A DNA stretch of 64,000 nt from contig OX467090.1 in assembly GCA_950106755.1 (NCBI GenBank), positions 2,170,001-2,234,000 on the forward strand, given 5' to 3'. The notes under the pieces are model-generated. The model saw nothing but the letters and a program-made list of their open reading frames with translations, was not told the origin of the DNA and made no database searches. The stretch is from Climacium dendroides. Taxonomy: Eukaryota; Streptophyta; Bryopsida; Hypnales; Climaciaceae. The position numbers and the translations under genes were made by a program. Shown one piece after another: positions 11,845 to 22,070 of the stretch (positions within the stretch are counted from its first letter, which is position 1; every line of letters begins with the position of its first letter).

Positions 11845-12035
11845 AACCGGTCGCTTGCCCGTCCACCCATCCGCCCGCCCGCCCGCCCCGTCCGTCCGTC
11901 CGCCCCGTCCACCAGTCTGACCGCCCCGTTTGCCAGTCCGTCCGCCCCGTCCACCAATCCGTCCGTCCGCCCCCCCCCCCCCCTCCTCCCATCCGCCCGT
12001 TTGCCAGTCCGTCCACCCGTCCGTTCGCCCCGTCC
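11845..12035. repeat. GTCC/GCCC-rich minisatellite, left part
   Basis: Repeats built on CCGTCC, CGCCC and CCACCAGTC, including a tract of about 12 C. It resumes at 19111 beyond CACTA element 2, with the string TCCACCAGTCTGACC present on both sides. The array was therefore continuous before that insertion. Arg/Pro/Gly-rich open frames here are artefacts of the repeat. Confidence 0.85.
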
Positions 12036-12066
12036 CACTACAAGGAATTGGGGGTTATCGTGACTG
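12036..12066 (+). repeat. Left terminal inverted repeat of CACTA 2
   Basis: 31 bp starting CACTACAAGGAATTGGGGGT and ending TATCGTGACTG. It is the exact reverse complement of 19080-19110 and is preceded by the TCC duplication. Confidence 0.95.
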
Positions 12067-13227
12067 TAGAAACGTGACTGCAGGGATTTTGCGACTGCAT
12101 CGTGACTACACCTCCGTAATTGCACCAACGGGCTGATCTTCACAACACAGCAATCATAATTCAGTCATTCTGCAGTCGCGCAATTCACTGTGGGATGAAC
12201 AGTGATTGCGCTGGAGGTTCATCCACAACGTTCCGTCCACAGGGTCCACAAGGAAGTGATGTGGCTACCAGAAACGCGACTGGAGACTGTAGAGGACTGC
12301 CAAGTCATTACAGTATGACTCTAGGATTGAAAGAAGTCACGGGGAAGATGTTTTCTTTTACTTATACGTAAAGAAAAAGAAGTGAAGCCCCAGAGCGGTC
12401 CACGGAGGACAAGAGCGGGCAACTACGTCATCGAGTATGTGACTTCAATATGACTACAAAATCACTGGGACTTCTTGTATATATAACTAGGGGCATACAA
12501 TAAGGTGTTTAGGGGAATATGATAGAGGGGGCCATGCTGCAAATGGATGGAACTTCCGATAAGATGTGATGCAGGAAGCGTGAAATGAAACAACATTTAG
12601 ATACAAAGAGAGAGATGTGGGAGTGTCATTATTCAAATGAAGCACATACAACATGAAGTGTACAAGGAAGGTATAATACTACTCAGGGTGGAAGCTCATT
12701 GAACATGGAGGCATTTGAGGCGGCAACTAGCATGCCAATGTCTCAAAAATGAGGTGAACATTACTCCCACATCATATTTGCGGTTTTGGCATTCACACTT
12801 GGTTGATAAAGTTTGCATTCATGCATTGGACACCAAGGTTCATAGAAATGTGGCTAATACAGTACCTGCACAAGCGGGAAATTGTATTGAGTATGAATGA
12901 AGGACAATGACAAAGGCAAGGTCATCATCCAATAAATGGGGTGGCATTGAGAGGAAGGGACACCTTGTGGCAAGTGAAGCCTAATTGATTGCAGTATGAC
13001 TTCACCATGACTATGATGCAACTACAGAATGATTGAAGCACGACTAGAGAGTCTAATTAATGACTCCGGTATAACTACTAACTGCCCAAAATGTTTGCAA
13101 GTGGTCTACTTGCCTGATTGCTGCATGACGCATTTAGCTTCTGTGATGCTCCGCAACCCATGACACAATGAGGGACACTAAAAATGACGTGATTACCTTC
13201 CGACTACGGACCTAAGTAGGACTATAC
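12067..13227. other. Left subterminal and internal non-coding part of CACTA 2
   Basis: The first 400 bases carry scattered GTGACTG, GCGACTG and AGTCAT cores in both orientations (for example 12070-12480), the expected subterminal binding-site layout. Frames at 12120-12371 and 12715-12900 have no family resemblance. Confidence 0.5.
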
Positions 13228-13652
13228 CTAATATTGCTCTTGCGCCAATAAGTTCTCTTCCATCGATAATTCGATGGCTCCGACTAGATTGGCGGTGGAG
13301 CTTCTATCCGGCACTCTTCGTAGAGCTGTAAGTCCCATGGCCTCGCCATTGGTTGTGATGAAGGCATCTGTGCGGTCGAGTACCTCTCGTTTTGAACGGG
13401 TTTCGTGGCGTAAGACCACTTTCCAACCAGGTCTGTCCGCCGCATCAAAGAAAAATACTTGTGTGGCTTGACTTAGGAAGATGAATGGCTCGGCTATGCA
13501 AGGGAGTTTATGGCGGAAGTTCACCAAAAGGAATCCTGTGTCATCACACACATACATAGGGTTCCCTCGCGTGTCAATTGGTTTCACCCACAATATAGTG
13601 TGGTCATGTCTGCAAACACCGTTTCAAGAACTCCTATTTGGAGAAACACACT
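13228..13652 (-). pseudogene. DUF4216 relic of a CACTA transposase
   Basis: On the minus strand the frame 13593-13228 reads through GNPMYVCDDTGFLLVNFRHK, AEPFIFLSQATQVFFFDA and GWKVVLRHETR. These match in order the DUF4216 pattern found at the C terminus of plant tnp2 proteins (compare DEYGFTSVNFDRL and the FASDKARHGWEVVLRREPRG region in CACTA 1). About 20 further residues upstream appear to continue the domain. The tnp2 core and DUF4218 regions are absent, so this is an orphan fragment. It runs opposite to the FCP1-like region of the same element. Confidence 0.75.
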
Positions 13653-15160
13653 GCAGACACTCATAGTTGCCACGGTGTGCAATTATGGGATTGAAATGAA
13701 AGACAGAAATGTGACTTCAGTGTGACTGCCGAAGGAGTGACGAGCAAGTCGCATAGAGGCCAGGGACTACAGACTGACTTCTATATGACTTCTAAGGGTT
13801 CTGTGTCTGTGGATGGGACAATGGACTTACCCACAGCGAAGTCACTCCGTAGTTGTATCCTCCTTTTCGACTGTTGCCTGTCATATTGCATATATGAAAG
13901 TTAGAGCGTGTAGTATGATTAGCCAAATTCCATTTTTGCGTCAGACATGAGTCTAAGGGCAGCTAAAATTGAGGTCAATTCATGACAATTCTGATTCCAT
14001 TTTTTTTTGGCTTCGCAATCTTTCATCAACAAACAATTAACCTTTCTTTGAATGGATGTTCTTAAGCATGCACGTCCATTGTCATGGACATTATCGTTGG
14101 TCATACTTATATTCTTGTCCATGGAAATAGTCATTGTCCTTCAGCGTGACTTCCGGGTCCCAAATTATTATAGTGTCTATCGTTCTGACACACCTTCATC
14201 TAGCCTGACTATCCTATGTACTAAATTCAGGATGCATGAGACCTGAACAAGGCATTGAAGTTAATGGGCTGCACTTGGGAAGAGGTTCAAACTTTACACT
14301 ATACACATATTCCTCTTCCAAGGCCTCCATACTCCGTAATTTATAAGGTGGTTTCTGATTGAGCAATTGTAATGGGAGTGCTGTAAGGTTTAAGGTTCTT
14401 AGGGAAGAGATTACAACAAATTACAAAGAAAAAAAATGGTCTATGCATCGTAAGGAATTGGAACAGAAGGCCTCTACTACACACAGATTTAGACTCGGCA
14501 CCACAGACTAACTTCCAGGAGTCATTTCCGAGTAACGAAAATCAAGTCATGATAGAGAAATGACTAACAGAAGTCACGTAGGAGTTGTTCACGATTCAGA
14601 ATGACTTCACCGTGACTTCCGGGTGACTTTTCTTTACGGGACAATGAATTCATGCTGAAGTAGACTCCAATGCACTACTGACTAGGGGGACCGCCACCCA
14701 CCGTACCATGCACACAAAAAATGAAGACAACAACGCACAATTCTATCCATCAATCATCATCATGAGCAAAAGATTGAAAAGTACACGGTCACACCGCACT
14801 TGAAAAATGATGTACATGCACTCACTCCTCACAGTCGCCCGTGTTCATTGTGCAGCTCCGCCCCACGTCCGCCGCCTTTGCGAGGGACTTTATGATCCAC
14901 TGCCAACTACCAGGACCCCATGATGACCACTCTCTGCCCCGCCATCAGAGTTCAAAGTAAGGTTTCAGGCACTTACAAGGCAGTCCGCGACTCTACCATC
15001 TGTGTTACAGCCTCCTCCCCGCTCCGCTGCCTCCTGAATTGTTTCGATTTAGCGCCTTGGAGCAGCAGCTTGTCTCCGCGATTTTGTCGACAATCAACGT
15101 CCGGAACGGCCTACTGTGAATTCCGTGCATGCTCGCATCTAACGCGACAGTCGTTGTGTC
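13653..15160. other. Internal spacer of CACTA 2
   Basis: I see no supported coding region. Tracts near 13680-13830 and 14500-14640 again carry dense GTGACT/ATGACT cores. The sequence before 15161 is the likely 5' leader of the plus-strand gene. Confidence 0.4.
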
Positions 15161-17947
15161 ATGGAGTCGCCGCGAGAGAGCCCGCCTCATCCGAAGACAA
15201 CTTATGAGGTCCTACGTGACCAGAAGAAGACCGAGATGCTGAAGGCCTTGGAACCCGTTCTCCGCGCCAGGAGAGAGTTGTGAGTTCCACTTAACTGCGC
15301 CTTACGAATTGTCACAAATTTGCTTCTTGCATGCATGTAGTGCCTCCCTCAATCGACTATACTGCATGCAAACTTCAGTCTATACAGGCCTCCGTCGCAT
15401 GCAGCTATCCAAACAATATAGTCGTCCTGTACGCGGTTGTAGACGTTGGGTCCTGGTAGCAGGATCCAATTTTGCAATGACAATTTGAATAATTTGATAG
15501 GGAGGTTTAATTGTTTTGGCGTCTAAGGGTTTGCCGATGTTTAGTCATTAATTTCGGCGCCGTTTGCTTTTGGAGGGGCCACAAAGTCGTGCGACAGTCG
15601 CAAGGACGTCACTTTTGCGAAGTCACGACTCTGTCGTCACTAAAATGAAGTTGTGTCGCAGTCATTCTGAAGTTAGTCGAGCCTCATTTGCATTTGAAGT
15701 TGCCGGTCCACGTGGAATCCACTGCCAATCCACGTGGAATCCACTACCAGTCCACGTGGAATCCACTGCGCTCGCGGGAGCAGGCGTCCTGCAGCGCACT
15801 GGCAAACCCTAATGTCACCTCCGCGCAGAGGGGATCATTTTTTGGCTTTGTGATCATTTTTGCAGCTGATTCTTAGCGACTATCTATCCTAGTGTCTGCT
15901 TGCGGCGCTTGCATTCTTATTCTTCGTGGCGCTCATTATCGTGTTCCGCGGTCCAGGGACAAGCAAGAAGACGCCCTGAAAGCACCGCTGCAGGTTCACC
16001 CGCCGTTGCAGCAGATACGGGAGTGGCTCCAACAGTCGTTGCAGCAGACGCTGATGCGGCCTAGTCCTCCGAGGAGCCAGCCCTTCCAAGTGGCAACGTG
16101 GAGGTCAACCCTGATGAAGGAGGCGAGGGAGGATTCGAGGACGCCTCCACTGACCGCTTAACTGCAGCCAATGTCACAGAAGTGCCGTCAAGGAAGGCTA
16201 AAAAAGCTCCCAAGTCTCCTAAGGTTTGTATCTCCAAGCACACAAGTCCATGTACGTCCGTTCCCAGAGTGCCTTTCCTTACATTGTAGGACCTCGTGAC
16301 TAATCGGATGGGCGGCAGTAGTTTACATGTTCAGAAGCTTGTCATTTTCAATGTACAAGGAACCTTGTTGGACTGCAGTTTGCTTACTGCTCCAAACCCG
16401 AACTGTAGTATTCGTGCTAGCAACCATACGCAGTTCCATAGAGTAGTTTTCCGACCATGGCTGAAGCACTTTTTGGATCGATGCTTCAGGTACTTCAAAG
16501 TTGCATTTTGGAGTAGTAGAAGTGCTCCGTACATGGAGGATGTGGTCCCTCAAATGTTGGCAGGGTTTTACAGTCGTGCCTATGATAGGGATCCACTCTT
16601 TTGTTGGTCTTGCGCAATTGATTCTGAAAGTGGAGGGGAGCAAGATAAGAGAACCTCGGGTCAAAAAAACTTATCTGTAGTGTATTGGAAATACCCTGAG
16701 TTCAATCCAGAGAACACAATCATTGTAGATAGTAAGCTTTGTAGGGTCACGGAGAATGCACAATCCAACATGCTTATCACAAATCCTTTCTATGTGAAGT
16801 GGCTGCGCACCTTGGCTGACAACAAGGAATATTTGTAGTTATACCTGTGGCCTTTGCTGGAAGCCTTCTGGAGATGCCCCGACGTGACTACCTTCCGTGC
16901 AAAGTACCCGCAAGTTGTGAACAAGTCCAAATCTTAGTGGCTCCTGAAGCGCAGAAGTGGAACTGGATACAATTTTGTGAACATGGTGGGAGGTGAGGGA
17001 CTTGCAGTCCGGCTGGTTCGAACACCCTGCGACCCTCACCTTCATATTTTTTTGATTTTTAACTTCTGCTCCTTGTTTTTGCAGGCAAGGACGGGGAAGC
17101 AGAATACGCGATCGAAGTCAGCCTCTGCCATGGGGTCGCGCCGTGATAAGGTAGGCACTACATAGCACTCATTTCACTTTTTGTTCAAGTGGTCCACCCT
17201 TCAATTGCGTTCTTGTCATGTATAAGTTGTCCAGAAGTGACGTTCCAGTCATGGCTGGTCATCAAGTCGTATTGTAGTATCGGGAAAGTCGTGAATTCTG
17301 TCCATGACTGCTTCATGACTTCACAATGACTCAATGGCGTATGCAATGCAGGGTGTTACTCTGAGAACAGAAATGGACGCCACTGCCAAGATCGACTACA
17401 AATTGTTGTTTGTAGTTTTTTCTTGCATTGTTGTTGTGGGATATGAGTTCATCCCGCCTATCAACATTGTCGTTGGTCATTCAAGTGTCCATCGTGAGTC
17501 AGTCCCACGATGAAGTGGTATATTCACAGGCTCCGCAGCATTGCACTAAGTAATGCTCTTGTGAACCTTGTAGGCCATTCTAGAATGTGTGATGTCTCAA
17601 GTGAATCGCATCTTGCGCTTTTTTTATTATGTAACCGTTAACTGAATTGTGCTATGTCTTGCATGCCACAAGGTTTCATCATTGGCGATGAAGTTTTCCT
17701 CATGAACCCACGCGCTATACGGCAGAAGGTGGCCCTTGGAACGGTCAGCGGACTTCTAGGGTCTCACAAGTATCATGGTAAGGACATACCAGCATTGTGG
17801 GTGAGGGTGGACGTCCGTGAGGTTCTACAAACAAGGGTGAGCCTCATGGTTCCCAATTACGCAGCGGACCAGGAATTTATAGAGGACGTGAAGGGATCTT
17901 GCGCAATATGGTCGGAGAAGTCAATGAAGCTTTTTAATGGTACTTGA
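15161..17947 (+). pseudogene. CACTA-borne gene with FCP1/NIF-like domain and TNP1-type C-terminal exon
   Basis: Recognisable exons: 15161-15279 (ATG; motif TYEVLRDQKKTEMLKAL, a pattern at the N terminus of plant transposon proteins; donor GTGAGT); an Ala-rich, then basic exon ending KAKKAPKSPK at 16223; 16290-16838; 17085-17150 (basic); and about 17674-17947 (VALGTVSG...WVRVDV...VSLMVPN...AIW, like the C-terminal domain of En/Spm TNP1-type proteins). The 16290 exon has FCP1-like features: LVIF....GTLLD, RPWLKHFLDRCF, VAFWSSRS, FCWSCAID, NTIIVDS. FCP1/NIF phosphatases use DxDG(T/V), but here it is NVQG, and DDS is DSK, so catalysis is not expected. The 16224-16289 intron joins in phase 0. TAG codons at 16062-16064 and 16836-16838 interrupt the frame, and the acceptor for the second exon is unresolved. 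It is a transduplicated host gene or an element protein with a dead phosphatase fold. Confidence 0.65.
15706..15773. repeat. Three 22-bp repeats, each with a CACGTG G-box
   Basis: TCCACGTGGAATCCACTGCC-type units start at about 15707, 15729 and 15751. Each centre is the palindrome CCACGTGG, a classic plant bZIP/bHLH binding core. The array lies between the first exon and the Ala-rich exon of the FCP1-like gene, so it would sit in an intron or mark an internal promoter. Confidence 0.75.
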
Positions 17948-18407
17948 TTTAGCTTGTAAATTTTTTTAGAGACTTACTGCACCCTAAACCCACTTGTGGA
18001 CGCCATGTATATTTGGGCTCCTATTCTATCCCACTCCATTCTTTTTGCAATAGAAGACTCAATTTCTAACTCCGTGCCTGTGAATTTGTCATTGTTGTGT
18101 CAATTTTTGTTGGCTTACCGTTTCCTCAGCCACGGCTCTGCATTTGCAATGTTGTTCTTGTTCGTTTGCACCTAATTAGGTAGTACATATTACTTGAATG
18201 TAGTGTAGATGAACCGACTGATGAATGACCCCTTCGAAATTGCCGTGACTTCAGCACTACTAGCGGAATAGTGCACGTGCTACTGTGACGCAACTCCATC
18301 TACACTGCAGCACGACTTGTGAATGACTCCATGCTGTCCCTAAATTGTTGCCCACATCATGTTCATTTGCAACTGTAGCGTGACTGCAATATGACTCTGT
18401 TTGAAAT

Positions 18408-18875
18408 GTCCACGTCAGATTTAGGAGGGGTCAGACACCACTGCAACGTGACTTCACCATGACTGCGAGTGACGTCCACGTCAGATTTTAAAGGGGTCAG
18501 ATGCAACTTCAACATGACTGCACAATGACTGCGACTGATGTCCACGTCAGATTTAGAAGGGGTCACGCGCGACTCTAGCATGACTGCAAGACGACCGGTT
18601 CAGAACGTCCATGTCAGATTTAAAAGGGGTCAGATGCAACTTCAGAATGACTTCCTTGTGACTACGCCCAATTTGTCCATGTCAAATTTAAAAGCGGTCA
18701 TACACAACTCTAACATGACTTCAGCGTGACTACGTTCAAATTGTCCACGTCAGATTTAGATGGGGTCAGACACGACTCCAGAATGACTTACACATGACTG
18801 CTGCAAAAATGTCCACATCAGATTTTAAAGGGGGCCCGTGCTTGTCCAACTCAACCCAAGCCATCTTTCCTTAGT
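18408..18875. repeat. 66-68 bp tandem repeat, seven copies (right subterminal block of CACTA 2)
   Basis: The anchor GTCCACGTCAGATTTA recurs at 18408, 18474, 18540, 18607, 18675, 18743 and 18811. Units continue with AAGGGGTCAGA and two ATGACT cores. This block, with the scattered cores up to 19080, is the subterminal region of the element and the likely binding platform for an element-encoded protein. Confidence 0.9.
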
Positions 18876-19079
18876 CTCATTTTCTTTATCTCCCTCAACT
18901 GAGCCTCTTCTCATCCAAAGTTCCATCCGTCCCCACTTCGTTGGGTGATAATAAATCTGTAGTCATTCTTATAAATGACTTGTCCGAAATGACTGCAGGG
19001 CCCCGGAGTTACATTTTCATTTTTCAAGTCACATTCTCGTTTTGCGACTGCAACATGACAGTTTTGCAGTCATTTGCCG

Positions 19080-19110
19080 CAGTCACGATAACCCCCAATT
19101 CCTTGTAGTG
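19080..19110 (-). repeat. Right terminal inverted repeat of CACTA 2
   Basis: Exact reverse complement of 12036-12066, followed by the TCC duplication at 19111-19113. Confidence 0.95.
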
Positions 19111-19260
19111 TCCACCAGTCTGACCACCCCGTTTGCAGGTCCGTCTCCCCCCCTGTCCTCCCATCCGCCCGTCCGACCCCCCGTCCGACCGACCAACTGC
19201 AGAACGACGACCGGGGACCGTCCGTCTACATCCGTTGGGTCCGGACGTGCTAACGTCCAA
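19111..19260. repeat. GTCC-rich minisatellite, right part
   Basis: Continuation of the array at 11845-12035, restarting with TCCACCAGTCTGACC. It runs into GTCCGACC and ACGTCC units and then into the copia gag relic. Confidence 0.8.
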
Positions 19261-19319
19261 ACGTCCGATTTTGGACGCGATTTTGCCACGGACGCACATC
19301 CACGACAACCCTGATGTGG

Positions 19320-19829
19320 GCCATAATCGAAGTAGACTATTGAGCGTGAGGTCTACAAGGTCTTCATCAGGTATAAATGTACCTAGATTAGCTAACTGCA
19401 TTATGAGGAGGTTAATCTCCTGTAGATGATCAGCTATGCCTTTCCCCTCTGCTAACTTTAGAAAATAAAACTTCTCCTTGAGAGATAGCCTTCTGGATGA
19501 GCTTCTAACGTTGCACATACTTTTGAGTCGATCCCAGATAGACTTAGGGTCTGTAAGATTTATGATACTGAGAATTATTGAGTCACATACCAGAGATGTT
19601 ATGATCCTACCAACGTAGCTCAATCTCCCTAGTTGGGTTGGTTGCAGTGACTATATGCGTGTTGGTGTTGACCATTGGGGTCGCTGATGGAGCCGCACCT
19701 GTTTCTGCATTTGACGTTGATGTTTCCCCAACTACGCTGTTCGAAGTTCCAGTGTTGAAGCTCTGGTTCGTCGAATCTCCAGGTTCGACAAATCTCCATA
19801 GCCCTCCTAATGCTTGGATCTATAACTAG
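19320..19829 (-). pseudogene. Ty1-copia gag relic (UBN2-type)
   Basis: On the minus strand, 19623-19320 encodes the capsid pattern of plant copia elements: SIWDRLKSMC, LKEKFYFLKLAEG, IADHLQEINLLIMQL and PDEDLVDLTLNSLL. Upstream (19829-19624) a different frame has the Ser/Thr/Asn-rich composition seen before gag, so a frameshift is likely near 19625. The relic is cut at its 3' side by the GTCC minisatellite, and no protease, integrase or reverse transcriptase follows. A copia primer-binding site on the same strand lies 5 kb upstream (24621-24635) and could belong to the same element if the intervening sequence is a later insertion. Confidence 0.8.
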
Positions 19830-22070
19830 ATTTATCTGTCAAGGAATGAAAAACGCTCTGGTTGCTAATGGATGTATCAACCTGCTGCCTGAGTTGCGGT
19901 AGTGATCTCTATGAGTGTCCATATGGTCACTCATGATTCGGAATTGTTTTTTTTGGATTTTATAAAGTTTTGAGTGTAGTTTTATATACAAAAAGCCCCA
20001 AAAAGAGTGAATAACCAAAATGGAGATGTCACATACCAATATGACCATTGGTCCTAATTGAGGCATTTTTTGTTATTTGTAACCAAATCCTGCATGTAGA
20101 TAGGGTAGAAACCCAAAAATTGTACAAAATAACTTGTCTAAACCTGTCTTTCAGTGACAGATCCTAACCAAATTGGTCCAAGGGAACTATATAAAAACCT
20201 TAGTATAGATTCCCAAAGAGAGGTTTCAGTTTTTCCATTCCATTGGTAAAATAGTAGAAATTCCAATTGTTAGTCTGCAGGTGAAGAAAACTCAAGACGA
20301 ATCATAGGAGGGCATCTACAACTTAAGTATGGTAGTTCGAAGTGGAAATAATGCCAGGAGTCCAACAAAGCAATCGGCTCGCCAAGATTCCCTTCTATTT
20401 GGAAGATTCTCTTTTTACCAAAAGTTAAAGGAGATAGTAGGATTTGATTCTCCTTCCTTAAATGTGCAAAATGGGAATATGAGTTTTCACATCCCTTGTG
20501 GAACTCCATGAGAGGTTCAATGAAAATTCTCGGGTTTTTTTTATCTTCAAAAAATCTTTTTCCAGGTAGTCAACCACTAAAAGTAATGATGGGAAATTCC
20601 TAGAAATTACCCAGGCAGCGTTAAAATCTCACTAAAAATTAGGGTAGCTTCTTTTATGTTAGTAACAAGTTCCAATAAGTTTCGTGGCATTCCGATAGTC
20701 AAAAGATGCAAAACCATCAAGATCCTCCAAAATTGGCAAATTTAAAGAATAATCGTGGAGTTGACCGGCGTACGGGGAGCATACGGAATCGGATTAAGGT
20801 CAAAGCGGGGTCTTTTCTTACTCCCTTACACCTACTAAAGAGCCTAGGCTAGTTACTTTTCTTAGAAAAGTTGATCTCCAAAAGTTGGGTTTTTATTCAA
20901 TTTTGGTCTTCTAGTTAGCGCTAGAAATCTTTGTGATTTTGACATAGGAAAAAGGGATGAGGGGTTCCTTTAGACTAAAAATAGCCTTCTGAAGCCAATG
21001 GCGCAATCCGTTTGTGATTTGGAGCATTTCTCCAAAAGTTAGGAACTTGGACCAGAGTAGAAGTGAAAATTGGGCAAATTAGATGAAAATCTTAATTGAT
21101 AAGATTACCTTGTAGGAAAAGAGAGGAGGGGGGTGCCCTTGGGAGAGTATATAAGGGCACCCATTCTTCTCTCAAAACACCCCTTAAGTTCATTTTGAAC
21201 CGCCTTGTTTTCATTTGGGTCCATTTAGTTGGATTTTGGCCATTTAGGTCACGTTGCCAAATTTCCTTGTTTTTGGAGCATTTCAAGCTCTTTTGTTGTT
21301 GTTTTTGGAGCTCTCTTGAAGGACTTGGGGTCCCTTCAAGCTTTGCTAACTTGTTTGCGTGTTTTTGTTAAGTTTTTGAAGTGTTATTTTGGATTTTTTG
21401 GGCGTTTTGTTGAATTACTAACATTTGTACTAATCCTAGAAAAAAATCCCCCTCCGTACCTTGGCGATGCCACTTAGGGGGACCTATAGTATTTGATTTG
21501 AAGTATTTTGTGAACTAACACTTGTACTAACCATCACAATACAAGCTCATTGTGTGGGATTTCCCATTTTTTGGAGTAAATCCCCCTACAAGCTCTGTTG
21601 GTGACAAGTCGCTTGTTGTTGTGGATTGGGTGTGTGTCTGAATCTACTAACCATTCCGATTTGAGCTTATTGTGTGGGATTTCACAATTCTTTGTTGAAA
21701 ATCCCCCTAGAGCCTTGATAATCGGAATACGTGGTCCGCGTGAGTATGTCAAGTCTTTCTGAGAAGCTTTGAGTGGGATTCAAAGTTCTCCATGTCCATG
21801 TGTGCTTATTATACCGTGTTCTTTTAAAAAAAATTGAGGTTAATCCCTCTAATACGACGAAGCTATCGCCCTAGCATATGTCTTTAGAAACCCACTAGTT
21901 TACCATACATCCAAAATATGGGCCTAAACCCCCCGAACGGCGGAGCTTTGCTCTTAGAGACAATTTCCGTCTTTTATTTTATTTAAAGGGTCCCCATGCG
22001 GAGACCCTGTGTGTATGTGTGGTGGGGCGAGCAACGACCCAAGTTTGGTTTTAAAAAAAAAAAAAAAAAA
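19830..22070 (+). mobile_element. LTR-like region of an unclassified retrotransposon
   Basis: No coding frame is supported. A clean TATA box (TATATAAG, 21148-21155) is followed by CT-rich leader sequence. Downstream a unit of about 120 bp is repeated (21531 and 21651, each with TTGTGTGGGATTTC then AATCCCCCT), with a weaker earlier copy near 21430. A tract of 18 A ends the region near 22070. This resembles the U3-R-U5 part of a long LTR, but I found no matching second copy or clear TG/CA ends, so the limits are approximate. Confidence 0.4.

Larger units (their letters stand above)
12036..19110. mobile_element. CACTA (En/Spm) element 2, 7075 bp, complete termini, carrying an FCP1-like exon
   Basis: The ends are perfect 31-bp inverted repeats (12036-12066 and 19080-19110) starting CACTACAAGGAATTGGGGGT. 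The flanking duplication is TCC at 12033-12035 and 19111-19113. Inside are GTGACTG/ATGACTG motifs scattered near both ends, a 66-68 bp subterminal tandem repeat (18408-18875), a minus-strand DUF4216 relic (13228-13593), and a plus-strand multi-exon region (15161-17947) with an FCP1-like domain and a TNP1-type C-terminal domain. No tnp2 catalytic core is present, so this copy cannot move itself. Identical termini suggest a fairly recent insertion. The target is the GTCC-rich minisatellite. Confidence 0.92.

Noticed and set aside
11784..12143. Long Arg/Pro-rich and Gly/Thr/Asp-rich frames on both strands
   Set aside because: They read through the GTCC-rich minisatellite in all phases, an artefact of the repeat.
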